DNA of 41,509 bases. Source: an uncultured Prevotella sp. GTDB taxonomy: Bacteria; Bacteroidota; Bacteroidia; Bacteroidales; Bacteroidaceae. Shown here piece after piece: positions 16,213-24,412 of the stretch. The translations under genes and the position numbers were made by a program. The stretch is taken from contig CALIZL010000071.1 in assembly GCA_938028745.1 (NCBI GenBank), positions 1 through 41,509 on the forward strand, read 5' to 3'. How positions within the stretch are numbered: position 1 is the stretch's first letter; every line of letters starts with the position of its first letter. The notes below the pieces were generated by a model. The model searched no databases. It was not told the origin of the DNA and was given only the letters and a program-made list of their open reading frames with translations.

Positions 16213-16228
16213 GCAATATCACAACGCA

Positions 16229-18454
16229 ATGAAGAAGTTATCTATCTTGGCATTTGCCTTTATCGCTGCTAATGCAGGCATGGCACAGAGCCAACCCGTT
16301 GATTATGTAAGCACACTTGTGGGCACGCAGTCCACGTTTCAGCTTTCTACTGGTAACACCTATCCCGCCACGGCCATGCCTTGGGGCATGAACTTCTGGA
16401 CGCCCCAAACGGGAAAGATGGGCGATGGGTGGACGTATGGCTATCAGGCCAACAAGATAAGGGGACTGAAACAGACACACCAACCTAGTCCGTGGATTAA
16501 CGATTACGGCCAATTCGCACTCATGGCCACAACAGGTAAGCCCGTCTTTGACGAAGAAGAGCGCGCCTCGTGGTTCTCGCACAAGGCCGAAACGGCCAAA
16601 CCTTATCATTATAAGGTGTACTTGGCCGACTACGACGTTACGGCCGAGCTTGCTCCTACCGAGCGTGCGTGCCTGATGCGCTTTACTTTTCCAAAGACCG
16701 ACTCGGCAAACGTCATCGTAGATGCTTTCGACAAGGGCTCGTTCGTAAAGCTGCTGCCCGACAAACGCACCATTGTGGGCTACACCACAAGGAATAGTGG
16801 GGGCGTGCCAGATAACTTCAAGAACTATTTTGTTGTCGTGTTCGACCGCGATTTTGCCTCAGCGCGTTTGGCCGATGGCAAGAAACTGCTTGCCGCCGAC
16901 AAACAAGAACTGCAAGCCAACCATGCAGGGGCCATCGTTACTTTCAGCTGCAAGCGTGGCGAACAGGTGCATGCCCGCGTGGCCTCGTCGTTTATCAGCG
17001 AGGCGCAAGCCATGCAAAACCTTAAAGAGTTGGGCAACAGCTCGTTCGAAACGCTGCTGCAAAAGGGCAGACAACGTTGGAACGACGTGCTGGGACGTAT
17101 CAGCGTGGAAGATACCAACGTTGATAACCTGCGCACTTTTTACTCTTGTCTTTACCGCTCTACGCTCTTTCCGCGCAAGTTTTATGAGATTTCGGCCAGT
17201 GGCGACACGCTGCATTACAGTCCGTACAACGGAAAAGTGTTGGCCGGAACGATGTTTACCGACACGGGCTTTTGGGATACGTTCCGCAGTCTGTTCCCTT
17301 TGGTGAACCTTGTGTACCCTTCTATGGCTCGCGAGATGCAAGAGGGACTGGTGAACACCTATAAGGAGAGCGGCTTTTTACCCGAATGGGCCAGCCCCGG
17401 ACATCGCAATTGCATGGTGGGCAACAACTCGGCATCGGTGGTTGCCGATGCTTATATCAAGGGCATACGCGGTTACGACGTCGAAACATTGTGGCAAGCC
17501 GTGATACATGGCACGAAAGCGGTGCATCCGCAAGTGCCTTCTACGGGCCGATTGGGGTACGAATATTATAACAAACTGGGCTATGTGCCTTGCGATGTGG
17601 GCATTAACGAGAGTGCTGCACGCACCTTGGAGTATGCTTACGACGACTGGTGTATCGCTCAATTGGGCAAGGCACTGGGCAAACCAAAGAAAGAATGGGC
17701 CGAGTTTGAACGCCGCGCCGAGAACTATCGCAACCTTTTCAGCAAGGAATTTAACCTGATGCGGGGCCGAAAGAAGAACGGCGAGTGGCAGAAGCCCTAC
17801 AACCCATTGAAGTGGGGCGATGTTTTTACCGAGGGAAATGGCTGGCATTACACGTGGTCGGTGTTTCATAACCCACGCGGCCTTATCTCGTTAATGGGCG
17901 GCAACAAGGCTTTCACGGCCATGCTCGATTCTGTTTTCGCCCTTCCGCCCGTGTTCGACGACAGCTATTATGGCCAAGTGATACACGAAATACGCGAAAT
18001 GCAGATTATGAACATGGGTAATTACGCCCACGGTAATCAGCCAATACAGCACATGACCTACCTTTATAATTGGAGTGGCGCGCCTTGGAAAACCCAATAT
18101 TGGGTTCGCGAGGTGATGGATAGGCTTTATAGCGCACACCCCGACGGCTATTGCGGCGACGAAGACAACGGGCAGACCTCTGCTTGGTATGTGTTTTCGG
18201 CTCTTGGCTTTTATCCCGTGTGCCCTGCAAGCAGCGAATACGCCATTGGCACGCCGCTTTTCGCCAAGGTTTCGTTGCACTTGGAGAACGGCAAGACAAC
18301 AACAATCACCGTCGACAAGCCGCAGTGGCGCTACATCAAGCGGCTAACCGTTAACGGCACGCCCGACAATAGCCATTGGTTGAGCCATAAAACACTTACC
18401 ACAGGAGCGAAGATTGTTTTTGACATGAGCGAAAAACCTGTTGAAGGGCAATAA
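16229..18454 (+). CDS. GH92 alpha-1,2-mannosidase, secreted
   Basis: A 741-residue protein with signal peptide MKKLSILAFAFIAANAGMAQ. GH92 family blocks are present in order: VGTQSTFQLSTGNTYPATAM, GFWDTFRSLFPLVNLVYPSM, GFLPEWASPGHRNCMVGN, CDVGINESAARTLEYAYDDW, FTEGNGWHYTWSVFHN and GDEDNGQTSAWYVFSALGFY. The glutamate of TEGNGW and the acidic cluster before GQTSAW are the expected calcium-dependent inverting catalytic machinery. It removes mannose from host N-glycans or mannans. I use the ATG at 16229. The reading frame is open upstream from an ATG at 16145, but that extension would run through a hairpin and hide the signal peptide. No direct link to PG salvage. The next gene is convergent with only 21 bp between stops. 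Confidence 0.92.
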   Translation: MKKLSILAFAFIAANAGMAQSQPVDYVSTLVGTQSTFQLSTGNTYPATAMPWGMNFWTPQTGKMGDGWTYGYQANKIRGLKQTHQPSPWINDYGQFALMATTGKPVFDEEERASWFSHKAETAKPYHYKVYLADYDVTAELAPTERACLMRFTFPKTDSANVIVDAFDKGSFVKLLPDKRTIVGYTTRNSGGVPDNFKNYFVVVFDRDFASARLADGKKLLAADKQELQANHAGAIVTFSCKRGEQVHARVASSFISEAQAMQNLKELGNSSFETLLQKGRQRWNDVLGRISVEDTNVDNLRTFYSCLYRSTLFPRKFYEISASGDTLHYSPYNGKVLAGTMFTDTGFWDTFRSLFPLVNLVYPSMAREMQEGLVNTYKESGFLPEWASPGHRNCMVGNNSASVVADAYIKGIRGYDVETLWQAVIHGTKAVHPQVPSTGRLGYEYYNKLGYVPCDVGINESAARTLEYAYDDWCIAQLGKALGKPKKEWAEFERRAENYRNLFSKEFNLMRGRKKNGEWQKPYNPLKWGDVFTEGNGWHYTWSVFHNPRGLISLMGGNKAFTAMLDSVFALPPVFDDSYYGQVIHEIREMQIMNMGNYAHGNQPIQHMTYLYNWSGAPWKTQYWVREVMDRLYSAHPDGYCGDEDNGQTSAWYVFSALGFYPVCPASSEYAIGTPLFAKVSLHLENGKTTTITVDKPQWRYIKRLTVNGTPDNSHWLSHKTLTTGAKIVFDMSEKPVEGQ

Positions 18455-18475
18455 GCGGAGGTAGGGGGCAGCGGC

Positions 18476-19615
18476 CTATGTGGTTTTCTTGGAAGGCTTG
18501 GGGCTGTCTGCCTTCTCGTTTTGCCCGTCTTCTTTCTTCTTTTGTTGCTCGTAGGCCTTAGCTAGTTTCGCGGCCGTTTTGTCTAGCAATTTTTGCATGT
18601 CGCCAAGGTAGCTGCTTGCCCTAACGATGGTTCCATCGGGTGCAAGCATAACGAAGAGCGGTGTGGCATCTGGGCCGTAGGTATCTGTAAATTGCTTCAT
18701 GCCGCGCTTTGTAAGCCGGTATTGGGGCCACGATAGTTGCGTTCGTTCCAAGAATTTCTGCCACAGATAGTCTTCCTTGTCGTCGGCCACGCAGATAAAT
18801 ACCACCTCGGGGTGCTTAGCAACCATGTTTTTAAGTTCGGGAATGAGCTTTTGGTTGGGCTTTCTCCATGTTGTCCAAAAGCAGATGAAGGCCACCTTCC
18901 CCGTGGGTATGGCCATAAAGAGCGACGTTGAACGGTTCTTTTGGGTGAACAAGGGCACGTTTTGCAATGGTTCGCCCACGGCCATAGCCTTGGCCGTGGC
19001 CACAGCGCGGCGGTAGGCAATTATTCGTTGTTGGTCTTCGGGACAGGCAAAGATGGTGGAAGTGATGTCTTCTATCTGGCGTTTGGTGAACGTGCGGTTG
19101 TTGAGTATCAGCTCTGTGGCCATCTTAATGGCCAACGGCGACTGCGGGTTCTTCTTCATCCACGCCAAAGAGTCGTTTCGGCGTTGGTTAAAGTCGTTGA
19201 AGTCGGCTTGCGCTTTGCCGCCCGTAACGAGGAGGTGCTTGTTGATGGGCTGGTTAGTTGCCAAGTACTTGTACTTGTCGGCCTTCACCGTCATCGCCGT
19301 GTTGCTAACGAAGATGGGGGTGTAGGTCCATGTAGGCTCTTCTTTCGACTCCATTGCGTAGAGCAGCTTGTAATTGTTTGTAGACAAGGTGCAAAGCGTG
19401 GGATGCGACAGTTGGCCACTAAGAACGAACTTGCCGTCTTGAACTACGGCTCTGGCCACTTCATCGTAGTTAGAGCCTTCGGCCGTTTCCAGCTCCACCT
19501 CAATGCCGTCGGGAAGGTCGGGAATGTCGCTTGTAATGACAAACCCATTTTTTGTTTGCGCCCAAGAAGTGCAGGCGCAAAGTGTGCATAACAGGGTAAA
19601 GATTATTCTCTCCAT
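18476..19615 (-). CDS. Thioredoxin-like periplasmic protein lacking the CxxC cysteines
   Basis: A 379-residue protein with signal peptide (1-19), an N-terminal DUF4369-like beta region (about 25-130), a helical linker, and a C-terminal TlpA/AhpC-like thioredoxin fold (about 225-350). Where TlpA proteins have FWxxWCxPC, this one has FWTTWRKPN (246-254): Arg251 and Asn254 replace both redox cysteines. The cis-proline region ATPLFVML is intact. The C-terminus is a charged, probably disordered tail (QQKKKEDGQNEKADSPKPSK). It cannot do thiol-disulfide exchange in the usual way, so a binding or chaperone role, or decay, is more likely. A -7 box lies 22 bp upstream. A TlpA lipoprotein with intact WCGPC is encoded at 37482. 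Confidence 0.82.
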   Translation of the reverse strand: MERIIFTLLCTLCACTSWAQTKNGFVITSDIPDLPDGIEVELETAEGSNYDEVARAVVQDGKFVLSGQLSHPTLCTLSTNNYKLLYAMESKEEPTWTYTPIFVSNTAMTVKADKYKYLATNQPINKHLLVTGGKAQADFNDFNQRRNDSLAWMKKNPQSPLAIKMATELILNNRTFTKRQIEDITSTIFACPEDQQRIIAYRRAVATAKAMAVGEPLQNVPLFTQKNRSTSLFMAIPTGKVAFICFWTTWRKPNQKLIPELKNMVAKHPEVVFICVADDKEDYLWQKFLERTQLSWPQYRLTKRGMKQFTDTYGPDATPLFVMLAPDGTIVRASSYLGDMQKLLDKTAAKLAKAYEQQKKKEDGQNEKADSPKPSKKTT

Positions 19616-19637
19616 ATATTCTCTTTTTACTTTTTTG

Positions 19638-19645
19638 CAAAAATA
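19638..19645 (-). promoter_or_regulatory. Probable -7 box for the thioredoxin-like gene
   Basis: TATTTTTG on the minus strand fits TAnnTTTG and lies 22 bp before the ATG at 19615. No clear TTTG is seen 19-20 bp upstream, so this is a partial match. Confidence 0.45.
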
Positions 19646-19926
19646 ACGATTTTTTTGAGATAATGAGTGCTTTGACAGTCACTTTGTTGGGCTACCAAAA
19701 CGTTAAAAATGAAAATGGTGGAGTGCAGACAAGTAAACCCGTACTTTGGAACTAAGTGCCCACTTGGTTGGGAATGATTTTGGGTTAGCCGCGTGTTGAT
19801 TTGTTGCAAAAAGGCTAAGCTAGATATGACTAAACGAACTTGAAGGGTTGGTATAACCAGAAGTGCTGCTAGGGCTGGAACGCCTAACCGCATGAACCTA
19901 CTTTACCCAGCACCTATTACTGTTAC

Positions 19927-20085
19927 TTATAGTCAAACAGAAATGGATTTGGAAAGCCGTTGGTGCATGGTAAGCAAACAAAAAGGGTTTCTTTTCCTCT
20001 GCGCAAGGGGTTTTTGATGCCATGCTACGCACGTCTTACATTCTTCTAACAAGTATTTTCCAAAGGCAATTCTGTTTGACTATAA
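19927..20085. mobile_element. 159-bp element with 16-bp perfect terminal inverted repeats
   Basis: TTATAGTCAAACAGAA at 19927-19942 and its exact complement at 20070-20085 bound a 127-bp interior. Similarity continues inward on both sides (TTTGGAAA at each arm). An inner inverted pair GCATGG/CCATGC lies near 19965 and 20020. No ORF. It has the shape of a MITE or a long hairpin. I see no clear target-site duplication. Confidence 0.65.
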
Positions 20086-20128
20086 CTGGCCTGTCCGCAA
20101 ACGTTCGCACCCTCCATCTTATTTCTTC

Positions 20129-20228
20129 TGTAATCTTTTAAGCACGTTTTTTAACACTATGAGTGGCTTTTTCGCCACCAATCTTCCACTCGTGCGCAAA
20201 TATTCCATTCTCGCGGAGGTTTGTTTGG
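20129..20228 (+). repeat. Dispersed ~100-bp repeat, copy 2
   Basis: Aligns with the reverse complement of positions 3-102 at about 80% identity by eye, including TGTAATCTTTTAAGCAC and TCTCGCGGAGGTTTGTTTG. The central hairpin is GTGGC, TTTTTC, GCCAC here. It lies in a 1.4-kb region without genes. Confidence 0.7.
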
Positions 20229-20326
20229 GTGTAAAAAGGGCTTGCATGTTAATACCGGCAAAATGAATTTTTATTTAAACAAACCTTTATTTGCGCCATT
20301 TTGGGGGCTATTTGGTGCTGAATGTA

Positions 20327-20457
20327 GTGCGTTTTGGTGCTAAATGGCGTGCGTTTTGGTGCTAAATGGTGTGCGTTTTGGTGCAAAACGCAGGGTAAAA
20401 TGCAGCAAAACACAGGGTAAAATGCGGCAAAATGAAGGGTAAAACGCATATATTTGC
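20327..20457 (+). repeat. Two adjacent 22-bp arrays in the gene-poor region
   Basis: Three 22-bp units beginning GTGCGTTTTGGTGC start at 20327, 20349 and 20371. They pass directly into three more 22-bp units of the form CAGGGTAAAATGC(A/G)GCAAAA, starting near 20391. The two unit sequences differ but the period is the same. No protein is encoded on either strand. Confidence 0.75.
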
Positions 20458-20857
20458 ACAGCTGGTATGGGCTTAAAGCCGTTTCGGACGGTTGAAAATA
20501 GATGGTAAATGTGGGTAAAAGGCACTAAAAACGTGCGTTTTTGGGGGTAAAAAGCCGATTTTTGGGTGCTGAAAAAATACGCGTGGGCACCCAAATAGAA
20601 GGGCAAAATGGTGCTAAATGCAGCAGAAGTGCAGAAAAATGGATAAAAGTGGTGGTGCGTAAGACCGAAAATTGTGGCTAATTGCTTGCGTTTAGGCTGC
20701 TTTTTTCGCTAGAAGCACGCGGCAAGAAGGGTGTGTTTTGTAAAGTATTAGTACTGAATTTAACTAAAACGCGGTTCATTAGATAAAGGCTGGCCGGGGG
20801 GCTAATGCGCAGCTTGGGCTTAAACGTAACAGACTTGCTTTCTATTAGGATGTTGGT

Positions 20858-20966
20858 TGGCTGTTACCACGCCGCTTTTTGGCTGCCGACATGCCGTTTT
20901 TAGCTGTTGCCCCGCCGCTTCTTGGCTGCTGATATGCCGCTTTTAAGCTGTGGCCACGCCGTTTTT
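20858..20966 (+). repeat. 22-bp array TGGCTG-N5-TGCCGCTTTT
   Basis: Five units start at 20858, 20880, 20902, 20923 and 20945 (one is 21 bp), each with (T/A)GGCTG or AGCTG, a variable middle, (A/T/C)GCCG and a T-run. The period matches the 22-bp arrays elsewhere though the sequence is different. Confidence 0.75.
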
Positions 20967-21010
20967 TCTATTGGCTGCTTGCTTGTTGTTGGGCAAAGGG
21001 CAAAAATATG

Positions 21011-21042
21011 AGGATGTGCTCTCGGTAGTGAGAGCACATCCT
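21011..21042 (-). terminator. Intrinsic terminator of the aldolase gene
   Basis: AGGATGTGCTCTC and its perfect complement (13-bp stem, 6-bp loop) lie 19 bp beyond the aldolase stop on the minus strand and are followed by CATATTTTTG. Good fit to a Rho-independent terminator. Confidence 0.85.
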
Positions 21043-21060
21043 CTAAGACTTATTAAAAAA

Positions 21061-22071
21061 TTAGTCGAGTTGTGCCAGCTTGTTGTCAGAGCCCAGCACT
21101 TCTTTAATCTTGTGCTTGTAGAGCTCTGTCATCAGGTCGCGAGCAGGACCGCAGTACTTGCGGGGGTCGAACTCGGCAGGCTTTTCGGCAAACACCTTGC
21201 GAACAGCAGCGGTGAAAGCCAAGCGCGAGTCTGAGTCGATGTTAATCTTGCAAACGGCACTCTTCGATGCCTTACGCAGTTGCTCTTCGGGGATACCTAC
21301 TGCGTCGGGCAGCTTACCACCGTATTTATTAATCATGTCAACGTACTCTTGTGGTACAGAAGACGAGCCGTGAAGTACGATGGGGAAGCCGGGCAGTTTC
21401 TCCATGATGGCGTCGAGAACGTCGAAAGCCAAGGGAGGAGGAACGAGGCGGCCGGTCTTCGGGTCGCGTGTGCATTGTTCGGGCGTGAACTTGTATGCGC
21501 CATGCGATGTACCGATAGAGATAGCCAACGAGTCTACGCCGGTCTTTGTAACGAAGTCGATAACCTCTTCGGGTTTGGTGTAGTGCGATTCGGCTGCCAC
21601 AACGTCGTCTTCAACGCCGGCAAGAACGCCGAGTTCGCCTTCAACAGTTACGTCGAACTGGTGTGCATAGTCAACAACCTTCTTCGTTAGGGCAACGTTT
21701 TCGTCGTAGGGAAGTGCCGAACCGTCGATCATCACCGAGGAGAAACCCATGTCGATACAGCTCTTGCAAGTTTCAAAGCTGTCTCCGTGGTCCAGGTGGA
21801 TAACGATTTCGGGGTGTTTCAATCCCAGTTCTTTAGCGTACTCAACAGCGCCCTGTGACATATAACGCAGAAGGGTGGGGTTAGCGTAGTTGCGTGCGCC
21901 CTTCGATACCTGTAAGATTACGGGTGATTTGAGGTCGGCAGCAGCCTTGATGATGGCTTGCAGCTGTTCCATGTTGTTAAAGTTGAATGCCGGAATTGCA
22001 TATCCGCCATTGATGGCTCTTTTAAACATCTCGCGAGTGTTTACTAGGCCTAGTGATTTGTAATCTACCAT
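21061..22071 (-). CDS. fba: Fructose-bisphosphate aldolase, class II
   Basis: A 336-residue cytoplasmic zinc aldolase of glycolysis and gluconeogenesis, interconverting fructose-1,6-bisphosphate with DHAP and glyceraldehyde-3-phosphate. HLDHGD at 92-97 holds the catalytic Asp and zinc-binding His. GELGVLAG, SIGTSHGAYKF and VLHGSSSVP are the later metal and phosphate-binding blocks. Length and order match class IIB enzymes of Bacteroidales. It has its own promoter (22169-22199) and terminator (21011-21042), so it is a single-gene unit. The leader contains a tandem duplication of about 46 bp. Confidence 0.96.
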   Translation of the reverse strand: MVDYKSLGLVNTREMFKRAINGGYAIPAFNFNNMEQLQAIIKAAADLKSPVILQVSKGARNYANPTLLRYMSQGAVEYAKELGLKHPEIVIHLDHGDSFETCKSCIDMGFSSVMIDGSALPYDENVALTKKVVDYAHQFDVTVEGELGVLAGVEDDVVAAESHYTKPEEVIDFVTKTGVDSLAISIGTSHGAYKFTPEQCTRDPKTGRLVPPPLAFDVLDAIMEKLPGFPIVLHGSSSVPQEYVDMINKYGGKLPDAVGIPEEQLRKASKSAVCKINIDSDSRLAFTAAVRKVFAEKPAEFDPRKYCGPARDLMTELYKHKIKEVLGSDNKLAQLD

Positions 22072-22165
22072 AATTTTATTTGTTATAAAGTTGGATGTCG
22101 TTATCTTGTTTATACGTGAATTTTATTTTATTGTAAAGTCGGATGTCGTTATCTTATTTATACGT
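22072..22165 (-). repeat. Tandem ~46-bp duplication forming the fba leader
   Basis: On the minus strand the unit begins ACGTATAAA(T/C)AAGATAACG and runs on to ...ACAAATAAAATT. It occurs twice, at 22119-22165 and 22072-22117, with about 85% identity, and the second copy ends right before the ATG. The predicted transcription start falls at or near the first copy, so most of the 5' leader would be the duplicated unit. Confidence 0.78.
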
Positions 22166-22168
22166 ATG

Positions 22169-22199
22169 CAAAATTAATGTTTTAATTTGTCAACACAAA
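22169..22199 (-). promoter_or_regulatory. Canonical Bacteroidetes promoter for fba
   Basis: TTTG (22196-22199), 19 bp, TAATTTTG (22169-22176) on the minus strand match the -33/-7 consensus closely. The expected start is about 90 bp upstream of the ATG. Confidence 0.78.
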
Positions 22200-22312
22200 G
22201 ATTTATAGGTGTTTTTATTGTCCAATTTGGTGGAAAAGTGACATTAATTGATGCTTATCATCCTACGGCTTACGTTTTGTTAGCTTTGCTTTACATTTGC
22301 GCCCTTTTGATT

Positions 22313-24148
22313 TTAGCCCAACGGGAAGAACAAGGGTAGCAGGAATATCATGACAATGCCGATGATGAGTTGCAAGGGGAAACCCACTTTCACATAGTCC
22401 ATGAAGGTGTATTGGCCTGCTCGCATAACCAATGCGTTGGGCGGTGTGGAGAACGGCGACATGAAACACATGCTCGCAGCGATGGTTACGGCAAAGAGGA
22501 ATGCGTAAGGGCTGGCCCCTATCTCTTTTGCGGCAGATAGCGCGATGGGGGCCATCAGCACGGCGGTGGCCGTGTTGCTGATGAACATCGTTAGGATGCT
22601 GGTGGTGAGGTAGATGCCTGCCAAGAGCACGATGGGGCTCATACTACCCAAGGAGTTTACCAAGGTGTGGGATATTTCTGCCGACACGCCGGTCTTTTCG
22701 AGGGCGGTAGACATCGGCATCATGGCCGCAATGAGCACCACGCTTTCCCAGTTAATGGTTTTGTATGCGGCCTCTACGTTTCGGAAACAGCCCGTGAGAA
22801 CCATCAGCAGACCCGCAATGATGACGGCCGTTACGGGGGCGATGGGGATGAATTCGAACATCATCATGGCCACCATCAGCAACATGATGGCGCCGGCGAT
22901 GGGTGCCTTGTTGGTTAGTATCACCTTTTGGGCCTGTTCTTTGGGCTGACCCAGCACCACCCAATCGTCGTTTTCGTTTGCCAGTTGCCCGATATTGGTC
23001 CACGAACCCTGTACCAATAGCACGTCGCCTGCATGTAGGCGTTCTTCGGAAAGGTCGTTAAGGATGTAGTCGTGGCTACGTCTGATGCCCAGGACATTAA
23101 TGTTGAAGTGTTCGCGAAGGCCCGAATTTTTCAGTCTTGTGCCGTTAAGCTGCGATGTGGGCATGAGTACCAGCTCGGCAATACCCAGGTCGTAGAAGTC
23201 GATACCCGTGTTGTCGAGTTGTTCTAGTTTCATTTCTGTGGCGAAGATGTCCATGTGTTCGTTGTCGCCCGTTATGTAAATAACGTCTTCTGTTTGTAAA
23301 ATGCTGTCGGGCATGGGCATGCTTTGTTTCACGTTGCGTATGAAACGTCCGCTGCGTGCAGCCTTTCTTCTGATTTCCATCACGCTGAGTCCATAGCGGT
23401 TGCGTAGGTCTAGCTCGGCTAGTGTTTGTCCGGCGATGGGCGATTCGTGGGTGATGTGGTATCGGCGAAGTTGATGTTGCAGGTTGTATTCTTCAACCAG
23501 CTGGTCGAGTGTTTTTCCAACGTTGGCCGCGTCGCGGCCTTTCTGCTTGCGTTTGCCGAGGAACATGCGCGAGAGTGGCAGCATCAGGACCACGCCCAGA
23601 AGCACAATGACGATGCCCACGGGGGTGAATGAGAAGAAGGTTAGCGGCTGTTGGCCTGCTTTGGTTAGCACATCTTGTATCACAAGGTTAGGGGGCGTAC
23701 CGATAAGCGTGAGCATTCCGCCCATGCTGCTGGCGAAAGCTAGGGGCATGAGCATGCGGCCGGGGTGTGTTCCCTTTTGTGTGGCCATGCTTACAACGAC
23801 GGGCATCATGAGGGCTATCGTGCCGGTGTTGCTAACAAAGCCGCCAATAACTGCCGTTGTGAACATAACGAGGAGGAACATGAAGGTTTCGTTGCCGCCT
23901 GCTAGTTTCATCAGGCGTTGGCTAATGGCCTTGGCCAATCCTGTTTGGAAGATGGCACCGCCCACAACAAAGAGGCCTACCATCATGATGACTACGTTAG
24001 ACGAGAACCCCGCCAACGCTTCGGTCGGGGTTAGAATGCCAAAGATAAGAAGGGCAGTCATGGCGCACACCGCCACTACATCCGAACGGAGGCGGCCGAT
24101 GATGAACATGGTTACCGAAACGGCAAGAATAACTAGTGTTGTGATCAT
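22313..24148 (-). CDS. SLC13/DASS-type anion permease with two RCK_C (TrkA-C) domains
   Basis: A 611-residue inner-membrane transporter. The two membrane halves carry the paired family motifs SNTGTIALMMP (106-116) and SNTATAVLMAP (about 540), with GTPPNLVI in the first half and STPPNALV near the C-terminus. Between them two cytoplasmic TrkA-C domains occur at about 215-290 and 315-385. This layout is common for bacterial SLC13 proteins that carry sulfate, dicarboxylates or similar anions. Substrate is not readable. The stop is 240 bp before the fba start, and the upstream gene on the same strand ends 262 bp away beyond a CTAG hairpin, so it is probably transcribed alone. Confidence 0.9.
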   Translation of the reverse strand: MITTLVILAVSVTMFIIGRLRSDVVAVCAMTALLIFGILTPTEALAGFSSNVVIMMVGLFVVGGAIFQTGLAKAISQRLMKLAGGNETFMFLLVMFTTAVIGGFVSNTGTIALMMPVVVSMATQKGTHPGRMLMPLAFASSMGGMLTLIGTPPNLVIQDVLTKAGQQPLTFFSFTPVGIVIVLLGVVLMLPLSRMFLGKRKQKGRDAANVGKTLDQLVEEYNLQHQLRRYHITHESPIAGQTLAELDLRNRYGLSVMEIRRKAARSGRFIRNVKQSMPMPDSILQTEDVIYITGDNEHMDIFATEMKLEQLDNTGIDFYDLGIAELVLMPTSQLNGTRLKNSGLREHFNINVLGIRRSHDYILNDLSEERLHAGDVLLVQGSWTNIGQLANENDDWVVLGQPKEQAQKVILTNKAPIAGAIMLLMVAMMMFEFIPIAPVTAVIIAGLLMVLTGCFRNVEAAYKTINWESVVLIAAMMPMSTALEKTGVSAEISHTLVNSLGSMSPIVLLAGIYLTTSILTMFISNTATAVLMAPIALSAAKEIGASPYAFLFAVTIAASMCFMSPFSTPPNALVMRAGQYTFMDYVKVGFPLQLIIGIVMIFLLPLFFPLG

Positions 24149-24327
24149 GTCTTGAATGATTGTTTTTTGTGTTTTACAGGCCGTGTTTTAGAACTCTCTG
24201 TGGCCTGCGTTGTTGGTGAATAGGGACGTAAAGTTACAAATAAAATCCCGAACGGCAGGAAAAAGACGATTATATTATGTTCTTTTATGGATTGGGCGGG
24301 GGTGGGCTTTTTAGTTGTTATAGATTT

Positions 24328-24412
24328 GCTAGGTGTTCTAGTTGTTCTAGGATGCCTAGGATAACTAGAAATCCTAGAACAACTAGAACACCTAGCAAGC
24401 CTAGAACCCTTA
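24328..24412 (-). repeat. 9-bp CTAG array forming a 24-bp perfect hairpin, locus 2
   Basis: Ten 9-bp units (CTAGGTGTT, CTAGTTGTT, CTAGGATGC, CTAGGATAA, CTAGAAATC, CTAGAACAA, CTAGAACAC and others) start at 24329. The arms 24328-24351 and 24373-24396 are perfectly complementary over 24 bp with a 21-bp loop. It touches the stop codon of the FucP-type gene (24410-24412), so in RNA it would form a strong hairpin straight after that gene and may act as a terminator or 3' stabiliser. Confidence 0.82.

Noticed and set aside
16145..16228. Upstream ATG extending the mannosidase by 28 residues
   Set aside because: It runs through a perfect hairpin and would bury the signal peptide, which begins at the ATG at 16229.
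18941..19591. 216-codon plus-strand frame opposite the thioredoxin-like gene
   Set aside because: The minus-strand gene has a signal peptide, family fold and promoter. The antisense frame has no recognisable domain.
23484..24155. 223-codon plus-strand frame opposite the SLC13 gene
   Set aside because: Antisense to a clear 611-residue transporter. Composition (Met, Thr, Arg rich) is that of a shadow frame.
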